Assembly (NCBI GenBank): GCA_020433835.1
Contig: JAGRBY010000035.1
Span: 1-24,105, forward strand
Origin: Anaerolineae bacterium
GTDB lineage: Bacteria; Chloroflexota; Anaerolineae; 4572-78; J111
Direction of reading: 5' to 3'
Length of the DNA stretch: 24,105 nt
Positions 1 through 6,358 of this stretch are shown piece after piece. Under the pieces are notes generated by a model. The model made no database searches. It was not told the DNA's origin and worked only from the letters and a program-made list of their open reading frames with translations. The position numbers and the translations under genes are program-made. How positions within the stretch are numbered: position 1 is the first letter of the stretch; every line of letters starts with the position of its first letter.

Positions 1-80
1 CCTGTTTTTTACTGTGATATATATATTATATTTAAGAGAGATTTAGACTGGTACTCTGATAATGTTCTTTTGTCGGACCA
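1..80. other. Non-coding edge downstream of cheD
   Basis: AT-rich stretch after the cheD stop, with a TATATAT run near 18-30. I see no convincing terminator, gene or repeat. The minus-strand chemotaxis operon may continue past the window edge, but nothing here shows it. Confidence 0.4.
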
Positions 81-578
81 CTAATTTAATCTTCTTTCCC
101 CTCGTCCCAACGATTTTACCGTGATCTGTCCAGTGTCAATGTGAAGCTTAACTGTCCGACCTGCATTCCCACCGGTATCTTGACTCTTAATATTTAATCG
201 GGCAGTTTTTAGAGCGGTATGGGCTGCTTCAACATTGCGTTGGCCTATTTTTAACATATCGCTAAAATTAGGAGCGCTTATCAATTGTGCTCCACCACAC
301 AAGTAAACGATCAGTCGATTATGTTCGCCTCTTTGTTGCACAACTGATTTAAGCAATAACGGCAGGCCAGAGTCTACAAACTTGGCCGGCACATCGTAAT
401 CTTTTGCTTGATTATTAGCATGAGGTAACAAAGCATGCAGCATGCCCCCCACCTTTGTTACAGGGTCGTACAAGCAAATAGCAACACAAGAACCAAGTCC
501 ATAAGCTACGAGTACATCGTTGGGTGTACTACTTACAATCATCTCTCCAATGGAAATTGCACGGAAATTTTCTGCCAC
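81..578 (-). CDS. cheD: Chemoreceptor glutamine deamidase CheD
   Basis: A 165-residue protein of normal CheD length. CheD deamidates (or de-esterifies) glutamines on chemoreceptors and, in CheC-containing systems, binds CheC and raises its phosphatase activity. The hallmark GLGSC motif places the catalytic Cys at C31, and the following GMLHALLP gives the catalytic His at H48. Their 17-residue spacing matches Thermotoga CheD (C27/H44, recalled from the literature). The third residue, Thr21 in Thermotoga, corresponds here to A25, so the classical triad seems incomplete. The start is GTG (576-578), 15 bp after the stop of the cheC-like gene. The ribosome-binding site is only a purine-rich AGAGAAAG. 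It is the last gene of the visible cheA-cheC-cheD operon. Identification is very likely; full catalytic competence is less sure. Confidence 0.93.
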   Translation of the reverse strand: MAENFRAISIGEMIVSSTPNDVLVAYGLGSCVAICLYDPVTKVGGMLHALLPHANNQAKDYDVPAKFVDSGLPLLLKSVVQQRGEHNRLIVYLCGGAQLISAPNFSDMLKIGQRNVEAAHTALKTARLNIKSQDTGGNAGRTVKLHIDTGQITVKSLGRGERRLN

Positions 579-593
579 TACTTTCTCTTTTCT

Positions 594-1196
594 CTAGTAA
601 TCTTTTGGATAAGGTAGCACCCAAAAATTTGCTAAGACAACACGGCTAGACTCACTGATAGCCGTTTCCATTATCAACAGACTGTCGCTCTGGGAAGCTA
701 TAGGCGTAACGATTACATTCATAATAGCCCCAAGCATATCTTGCATAACTGCCGATGGGGTAGGGCGAGATGCAGCTCCGGTTAGGGCAAACACTTTGTC
801 CACGAAAAATGAAGTCATTATATTGCAAGCTTCAGATAAAGCTGAGCATTCTAGGTCTTCTAGTTGGACAGTTGTACCAGATGGCATATCTAAAAGTAGA
901 TCTACCAAATACAAAGCTTCAGAATAAGTCATCATTAAGATGACTTGACCAGACCAGTCGCCCTCTATTAGCATATAAATGCCTACCATTTCCGTTTCGG
1001 GGCTACCAACCTGATCTACTACTTGGGTGAGGGGAACCCTTCTTACTTTGGGAACATCAATGTTGATGGGACGGCCCACCATTTGGGATAAGCCTTCACC
1101 CGAGCTTTGAAGGGCCTTCTGAAGTACCTCGGCTAATGAATGCTCATTCTCTATCTGATCCCACAGTGAAATATGTTTACTAAAGGGAGTGACCAT
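594..1196 (-). CDS. cheC: CheC-family chemotaxis phosphatase
   Basis: A 200-residue cytoplasmic protein of the CheC/CheX/FliY family, which dephosphorylates CheY-P and partners with CheD. Residues 118-147 contain the active-site signature S118-x3-E122-x2-N125 followed about 22 residues later by a proline (P145/P147). By ungapped comparison with remembered CheC sequences, the first active-site position reads E23-x2-Q26 instead of E-x2-N, so the first phosphatase centre may be weakened and only the second looks intact. The following segment (GRPI at 41-44, then VPKVRRVP) is typical CheC. The ATG at 1194-1196 has an AGAAGGA ribosome-binding site (1204-1210) and lies inside the end of cheA, a 17 bp overlap that implies translational coupling. 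CheX or a FliY-like relative is less likely, since the order cheC-cheD is the classical one. Confidence 0.85.
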   Translation of the reverse strand: MVTPFSKHISLWDQIENEHSLAEVLQKALQSSGEGLSQMVGRPINIDVPKVRRVPLTQVVDQVGSPETEMVGIYMLIEGDWSGQVILMMTYSEALYLVDLLLDMPSGTTVQLEDLECSALSEACNIMTSFFVDKVFALTGAASRPTPSAVMQDMLGAIMNVIVTPIASQSDSLLIMETAISESSRVVLANFWVLPYPKDY

Positions 1197-3294
1197 TTTT
1201 TAGTCCTTCTTTCATATGTCGCAGACGTAATTCAGCGTTTATTAAACCGGGAATATCAATTATGAGTGCAACACGGCCATCACCTAGAATGGTACAGCCC
1301 GATATGCCCGGTACTTCACCAGCAATAGAATTGAGCGATTTAACTACAATACCTTGTTTTCCAATGATTCTGTCGACAATTAAGCCACAGCGTTGTTTTC
1401 CCCACGTAACGGTAACAATCGCTTGTTTCACTCCGATGGGTTTAGGTATATCACTCAGTCGTGGATCAGAGAAAGATTGGCGTAAATTTATTAATGGCAA
1501 TACTGCTCCTCGCCATCGGATGGCAGGCATCCCACCAATCGTATCTGTTTTTGTATCTGAAAAATAAAGTACATCATTTATACCGGTAATAGGAATAGCA
1601 TAGACGGTATTCCATAACTCAACGAGCATCGTTTCAATAATTGCTAGAGTTAACGGTAATGTAACGCGGAATACAGTGCCTTGGCCTAGTACACTTTCTA
1701 CAAATACTGAGCCACCTAGTCGCTCCACGTTTGTACGCACGACATCCATCCCCACACCACGACCGGATACTTCTGTAAGTTTTTCGGCAGTAGATAAATT
1801 GGGTTGAAATATTAAATCGATAGCTTCTTCATTACTCAACTGAGCAGCACGCTCTGGAGTTATTAACTTACGTTTGACTGCGGATTGACGGACGCGATCT
1901 GGATCAATACCTTTACCATCATCTTCTACAGTAATAACTACACGCCCTTCAAGATGAGCAGCAGTTAATTTCACTGTACCGGTATCAGATTTATTGGCAG
2001 CCAAACGTTGCTCTGGAGTTTCCAAACCGTGATCTACAGCATTTCGCAGAAGATGAATGAGCGGGTCGCCAATAACTTCAATAACTGAGCGATCAAGTTC
2101 AGTGGCAGCACCTTCGATAATTAGATTAACCTGTTTTTCAGATGTTCGAGCTACATCACGTACAAGTCGAGGAAGTTTGTCGAATAAATGGCTAATAGGT
2201 AGCATCCTGGCCCGCATCACTTCTTCTTGAAGTTGATCAATTAGACGCCCCATATGTGTTGAGCTTTCGCTTAACTCACCGACCGTTTCATCTTTACCAT
2301 ATTCAGAACGTAGTGTTTCTTCAACTTGCTTTAGACGATTGCGGTTTGTTACTAATTCACCCACAAGATTTATTAGAGCATCCAGTCGTTCTACACTAAT
2401 ACGAACTGTTTTGCTTGTGTTATTTACCGAAGCAGAGGCGTTATTGTTCTTTGGTACAGCAACCGGTGTTGGTGGCGGAGGAGGTGTTACTACCGATTCT
2501 ACAGATGTTGTTACTGGTGCATTAACTTCAAATGGCCTGACTTGGAAGTTAGATAAATCAGCAACATCGCCAAGAAGTTCTTTTATAGCTTGATCTTTAA
2601 GTTTAGTTGCCAGGATAATGACTAAATCGTTATCATGCTTTCCATTAGATAACTCTTCCATCGTTGGACTCTGGCTAATTACTTGACCAGCATCAAGCAA
2701 GGCCATGGCTGCTTGCATCAGACGTGCAGCAGGGGCAAAGGTTTTAGCATCGGTAGCAATTTCGATTTCTAGAATTGATTGCTCATCTTCCTGAAATTTT
2801 TTAATTTGTGCTATTTGTTCAGGAGTCAGTGGATTCTTTACTGATACCTGTTCTTTCTTTGAAGAGGTAGCTTGGCTGTTGCGATCAAGAAGTTTATGTA
2901 ATTGAGACAAAACAGCGGTAATGTCTACATTACTTGCCTTCTGGTTAATAATTTCGTCTCGAAGAATCTTTAGAATATCAACCACACCAAACAACTCATC
3001 AACAATTTGTTGTGTAGGAGTAAGTTGATGGTTACGCATGGCGTCAAAAAGGCTTTCCATGGCGTGGGTTAAATCAGCCATGCGCTGGTGCCCTACTGTA
3101 CCGGCCAAGGCTTTAATGGTGTGGGCTGCTCTAAAAATAAGATTTAGAGTTTCCGGGCTTGAGGCTTGCTCTTCTAGTTGTAACAAACTACTTTCAATGA
3201 CTTGTAAGTACTCATTGACCTCGTCAATGAATAACTCAAGTTCATCAGCTTCAATATTAAAAGTTAATTTATTTTCCATGTTAATCGCTTTCAC
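1180..3294 (-). CDS. cheA: Chemotaxis histidine kinase CheA
   Basis: A 704-residue CheA with the standard domain order. Residues 12-135 are the Hpt (P1) domain with phospho-acceptor H58 in RAAHTIKALAG. Residues 155-258 look like a P2-type domain, followed by a proline-rich linker (TPPPPPTP, 270-277). P3 dimerisation helices span about 295-365. The P4 ATPase has its N box at H414-N418-DHG, G1 at D458-x-G460-x-G462 and G2 at GRGVGM 511-516. The CheW-like P5 domain runs from about 552 to the end. The kinase autophosphorylates under receptor control and passes phosphate to CheY/CheB. The start is GTG at 3292-3294; an ATG five codons in (3277-3279) is a possible alternative, and neither has a strong Shine-Dalgarno. 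cheW, cheY and receptors are not in the window. Confidence 0.96.
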   Translation of the reverse strand: MKAINMENKLTFNIEADELELFIDEVNEYLQVIESSLLQLEEQASSPETLNLIFRAAHTIKALAGTVGHQRMADLTHAMESLFDAMRNHQLTPTQQIVDELFGVVDILKILRDEIINQKASNVDITAVLSQLHKLLDRNSQATSSKKEQVSVKNPLTPEQIAQIKKFQEDEQSILEIEIATDAKTFAPAARLMQAAMALLDAGQVISQSPTMEELSNGKHDNDLVIILATKLKDQAIKELLGDVADLSNFQVRPFEVNAPVTTSVESVVTPPPPPTPVAVPKNNNASASVNNTSKTVRISVERLDALINLVGELVTNRNRLKQVEETLRSEYGKDETVGELSESSTHMGRLIDQLQEEVMRARMLPISHLFDKLPRLVRDVARTSEKQVNLIIEGAATELDRSVIEVIGDPLIHLLRNAVDHGLETPEQRLAANKSDTGTVKLTAAHLEGRVVITVEDDGKGIDPDRVRQSAVKRKLITPERAAQLSNEEAIDLIFQPNLSTAEKLTEVSGRGVGMDVVRTNVERLGGSVFVESVLGQGTVFRVTLPLTLAIIETMLVELWNTVYAIPITGINDVLYFSDTKTDTIGGMPAIRWRGAVLPLINLRQSFSDPRLSDIPKPIGVKQAIVTVTWGKQRCGLIVDRIIGKQGIVVKSLNSIAGEVPGISGCTILGDGRVALIIDIPGLINAELRLRHMKEGLKNGHSL

Positions 3295-3299
3295 GAGTT

Positions 3300-3314
3300 A
3301 TACCTGTTAGGTAT
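3300..3314 (-). promoter_or_regulatory. Small dyad just upstream of cheA start
   Basis: ATACCT-GTT-AGGTAT, a perfect 6 bp inverted repeat with a 3-base centre, ends 5 bases before the GTG of cheA. In the cheA transcript the AGG in its 3' arm would be the best Shine-Dalgarno-like bases, so a hairpin could mask it. A protein operator is the alternative. It may also be chance. Confidence 0.35.
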
Positions 3315-3432
3315 GAACTGGTTATGGTATATTTATCGTCTTTGAAAAGCAGTTACTTGAGCCATTACGTGTAAAGGTTGCATAAACAAATTCGTTTGAA
3401 GATCCCGAAGGAAAAATAGTTATGTTTTACTA

Positions 3433-3460
3433 TGGACATTTAATGTGAAATGGATATAAT
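3433..3460 (+). promoter_or_regulatory. Sigma-70-type promoter of pyrG
   Basis: TGGACA (3433-3438; 5 of 6 to consensus), a 16 bp spacer and a perfect TATAAT (3455-3460). The predicted start of transcription is near A3467. It is the best promoter match I found in the window, about 110 bp upstream of pyrG. Confidence 0.7.
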
Positions 3461-3493
3461 CGTATCATGCAGAACCAATGTAAAAGTACGCTT

Positions 3494-3536
3494 CAAAAAA
3501 AGTCCCCTGGCGACCGCTTGGGGACTTTGTCTTTTG
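3494..3536 (+). terminator. Terminator-like hairpin in pyrG leader (attenuator candidate)
   Basis: AAAGTCCCC and GGGGACTTT form a perfect 9 bp stem around a 12-base loop. The plus strand continues GTCTTTTG, an imperfect U tract; on the minus strand the stem is followed by a run of T. It lies between the pyrG promoter and the pyrG ribosome-binding site, so on the plus strand it can only act on the pyrG leader or on read-through from further left. Confidence 0.6.
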
Positions 3537-3566
3537 TGACGGTTTGTCTAATAAATTAGTTTGACC

Positions 3567-3572
3567 AAGGAG
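3567..3572 (+). promoter_or_regulatory. Ribosome-binding site that fixes the pyrG start
   Basis: AAGGAG sits 6 bases before ATG 3579. It favours that ATG over an in-frame TTG at 3561, giving the family's usual N-terminus (MTKYIFCTGGVVSSLGKG). Confidence 0.85.
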
Positions 3573-3578
3573 CATATC

Positions 3579-5228
3579 ATGACAAAATATATCTTTTGTA
3601 CAGGTGGGGTTGTCTCTTCGCTGGGGAAGGGGGTGGCTGCCGCTTCAATTGGGCGTATATTGAAGAGTCGGGGGTTGTCGGTGACGGTACAGAAATTGGA
3701 TCCATATTTGAATGTCGATCCTGGAACGATGAGCCCGTATGAGCACGGTGAGGTATTTGTGTTAGAAGACGGGGCTGAAACAGATTTGGATTTAGGGGCT
3801 TACGAACGCTTTATTGATGAGAATTTAACCAAAGCCAGTAATTTAACGAGTGGTCAAGTATATCAGGAAGTGATCAATCGAGAGCGGCGAGGCGATTATT
3901 TAGGCAAAACGATACAGGTTATTCCGCATGTGACTAATCTTATTAAAGCCAGTATGACAAAAGTTGCCCGCCAGAGTCAGGCGGATATTGTGATTGTGGA
4001 AGTAGGGGGTACAGTGGGCGATATTGAGAGTTTGCCCTTTTTGGAGGCTTTACGCCAAATGCGTAAAGATGCAGGTCGAGAAAACACTTTCTACATTCAC
4101 GTCACACTGCTGCCCCACCTGAAATCGACCAACGAATTAAAAACAAAACCGACTCAACACAGCGTTCGTGAATTGCGAGGAATTGGCATTCAACCGGATA
4201 TGATTATGTGTCGGGCCGATATGCCGGTTGGGAATGATTTGCGGGAAAAAATCGCCTTGTTTTGCGACGTTGAGCGTGAAGCAGTTATTCCATTGACGAC
4301 GGCGGATACAATTTACGAAGTTCCTTTAACTTTAGAAGAAGAAGGCGTAGCCGACTTCATTTGTCGTAGATTGGATATTACTTGCCGCCCTGCCGATTTA
4401 ACCGAATGGCGACAGATGGTTGACCACATTAAGAAGCCAAAACCGCGACGGGTGACTATTGGTGTGGTGGGTAAATATGTAGATTTGGAAGATGCTTACA
4501 TTAGTGTGTATGAAGCGCTGCACCATGCGGCTAATCATCACGATTGCGAACTCGACATCGAGTGGATTCCTTCAGAGGATTTAGAGCGGCTACGACAAAT
4601 AAACCAGTTAGAAAAAGTGGATGGCATTATTGTACCCGGCGGCTTTGGAGAGCGGGGTATAGAAGGCAAGATAATAGCAGCTAAATTTGCCCGCATGCGG
4701 AAAGTGCCTTATTTGGGGCTTTGCCTGGGAATGCAGGTGATGGTTATTGAACTGGCTCGCGATGTTTTTGAAAGTGATGCACCGAACTCAACGGAATTTA
4801 ACCCCGCCACTGCATATCCCGTTATCGATCTAATGCCTGACCAACGCGATATTGCCAGCCTAGGTGGCACAATGCGCTTGGGGAGCTATCCTTGCCACTT
4901 AGTTACGAATTCAATTGCTGCTCAGGCTTATGAAAGCCAGATTGTTCATGAGCGCCACCGACATCGGTTTGAGTTCAAAAATGAATTTAGAGAAGTATTG
5001 AGTGAAGCCGGGCTGGTTTTTTCAGGGTTATCGCCGGATGGACGGTTGGTTGAAATTGTCGAATTAAGCGATCATCCTTTTATGCTCGGCAGCCAGTTTC
5101 ATCCTGAATTTAAAAGCCGTCCTACGCGACCTCATCCTCTATTCGCCACATTTGTTAAAGCTACCTGTGATTATAGCCATCTGTCCAGTACCAAAGATTC
5201 GGTTGTAGTGGAAACAAATCATCATTAA
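3579..5228 (+). CDS. pyrG: CTP synthase
   Basis: A 549-residue glutamine-hydrolysing CTP synthase: UTP + ATP + glutamine -> CTP, the last step of pyrimidine nucleotide synthesis, cytosolic and tetrameric. The N-terminal amidoligase domain (1-270) shows the P-loop region GGVVSSLGKG (9-18) and the EVGGTVGDIES motif near residue 141. The C-terminal class I glutamine amidotransferase domain (about 295-535) has the nucleophile C382 in YLGLCLGMQ and H508/E510 in SQFHPEF. Length agrees with the E. coli enzyme (about 545). The start is set by the AAGGAG Shine-Dalgarno. It is transcribed divergently from cheA, with its own promoter and a leader hairpin that suggests attenuation. There is no obvious metabolic link to its neighbours. 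Confidence 0.98.
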   Translation: MTKYIFCTGGVVSSLGKGVAAASIGRILKSRGLSVTVQKLDPYLNVDPGTMSPYEHGEVFVLEDGAETDLDLGAYERFIDENLTKASNLTSGQVYQEVINRERRGDYLGKTIQVIPHVTNLIKASMTKVARQSQADIVIVEVGGTVGDIESLPFLEALRQMRKDAGRENTFYIHVTLLPHLKSTNELKTKPTQHSVRELRGIGIQPDMIMCRADMPVGNDLREKIALFCDVEREAVIPLTTADTIYEVPLTLEEEGVADFICRRLDITCRPADLTEWRQMVDHIKKPKPRRVTIGVVGKYVDLEDAYISVYEALHHAANHHDCELDIEWIPSEDLERLRQINQLEKVDGIIVPGGFGERGIEGKIIAAKFARMRKVPYLGLCLGMQVMVIELARDVFESDAPNSTEFNPATAYPVIDLMPDQRDIASLGGTMRLGSYPCHLVTNSIAAQAYESQIVHERHRHRFEFKNEFREVLSEAGLVFSGLSPDGRLVEIVELSDHPFMLGSQFHPEFKSRPTRPHPLFATFVKATCDYSHLSSTKDSVVVETNHH

Positions 5229-5245
5229 ATCACTAGGATCGTCAT

Positions 5246-5320
5246 TTTACCTTAAAAGGATTTACTTTTTACATAATATGGGGTAAACTATTTACCATAA
5301 TGTTTGTATCCATGGGTAAA
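5246..5320. repeat. Four TTTACC/GGTAAA boxes upstream of the recombinase gene
   Basis: TTTACC occurs at 5246-5251 and 5291-5296, and its complement GGTAAA at 5282-5287 and 5315-5320. The middle pair forms the dyad GGTAAA-CTA-TTTACC. The sites ATGGGGTAAACT (5278-5289) and ATGGGTAAACT (5312-5322) are also near-direct repeats. This arrangement just before a tyrosine recombinase could be an operator or recombinase-binding sites. Confidence 0.45.
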
Positions 5321-5331
5321 CTCGCGCGACC

Positions 5332-6324
5332 ATGACCATTCAAGACGCTATAGAACGCTATCTTAAACAAGTAAAACGCAGCAAAAGTTCTAACACGACC
5401 GTCGCCTATCAACAAGGGTTGAAAGCCTTTGCTGAATGCATGGCAGAGAGTGATGAAGCTATCAATTTTGAGCAGGTTGATATCGAGACCTTGTCGCCGC
5501 TTTGGATAGAAACGTTTCTCAACCAGCTGCAAAAGCAGTCGGTTGCAACAGAACATTTGTATACCACTGCTGCCGCCGGGTTTTATCGGTACGTGGCTGC
5601 TCAAGAGTGGGCGACTCTCAATCTTTCTACACTTGACTTTGAGCTGGGTCAACGGCGCAGTCAGGGTAAGCGCCTGCATATTTTTCCGGAAGAAAATCTG
5701 GAAACTTTATTAACGCATATGGAAGAAGCCATCACGCGTGCTCCTAAATCAATAACTCAAAAATTAACTCTGTATCGTGATACGGCGCTGCTCATTACTT
5801 TAGCCGATACGGGTCTACGTGTATCTGAGGCGTGTGGGTTACAAAAGGGTGATCTTGATTGGGATCATCGCCGGGCGGTTATCATAGGTAAGGGTGATAA
5901 GCAGGCGATTGTGCGCTTCTCACAACGGTCTCTTCGCTACATTAGTAACTATCTCAGTTTACGCTCTGAACTTGACCAGAAACAAGGTCGACAAAACGTT
6001 TTACCTATTTTCGCTCGCCACGATAAGCGTGTCAGCAAGAAAGTGCTGCCAATTTCATCCAGAACAGCGGAAAATATTGTTACAGATTATGTGATCAAAT
6101 TTTTGGGAGAAGAGGCGCGCGGAACTATTACGCCCCACACGTTCCGTCATTATTTTGTGACCCGCGTGGCTCGCCAACATGATATTTTAGTTGCTCAGAA
6201 TTTGGCTCGACACGAAAGTATCAACACCACTTCCGGCTACACCCATTTGACCGAAACCGAAATTGATCAGGCTTATGCCGCTGTATTTGGTCAAGAACGG
6301 TCCGATCAAGATGATAATGCCTGA
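5332..6324 (+). CDS. Tyrosine recombinase/site-specific integrase (XerC/D-like)
   Basis: A 330-residue phage-integrase-family recombinase, which cuts and rejoins DNA through a phosphotyrosine intermediate. Residues 1-90 form the SAM-like core-binding domain and about 120-318 the catalytic domain. All active-site residues are visible: R163 in TGLRVSEACGL, K187 in IIGKGDK, H269 and R272 in TPHTFRH, H294 in LARHES and Y303 in SGYTHLT. Length and motifs fit XerC/XerD-like proteins, but the N-terminal arm and insertions differ from the canonical pair, so chromosome-dimer resolution is not certain. No Shine-Dalgarno precedes the ATG, which may mean leaderless or weak translation. Upstream lies a cluster of TTTACC/GGTAAA boxes. 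I saw no other mobile-element genes, so it is probably a resident recombinase. Confidence 0.9.
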   Translation: MTIQDAIERYLKQVKRSKSSNTTVAYQQGLKAFAECMAESDEAINFEQVDIETLSPLWIETFLNQLQKQSVATEHLYTTAAAGFYRYVAAQEWATLNLSTLDFELGQRRSQGKRLHIFPEENLETLLTHMEEAITRAPKSITQKLTLYRDTALLITLADTGLRVSEACGLQKGDLDWDHRRAVIIGKGDKQAIVRFSQRSLRYISNYLSLRSELDQKQGRQNVLPIFARHDKRVSKKVLPISSRTAENIVTDYVIKFLGEEARGTITPHTFRHYFVTRVARQHDILVAQNLARHESINTTSGYTHLTETEIDQAYAAVFGQERSDQDDNA

Positions 6325-6358
6325 TGAGCAATCAACCATTTTTTGATGGGAGAAAAAT

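Noticed and set aside
3561..3578. Upstream TTG start for pyrG
   Set aside because: It would place the Shine-Dalgarno inside the coding region and add six residues not found in CTP synthases.
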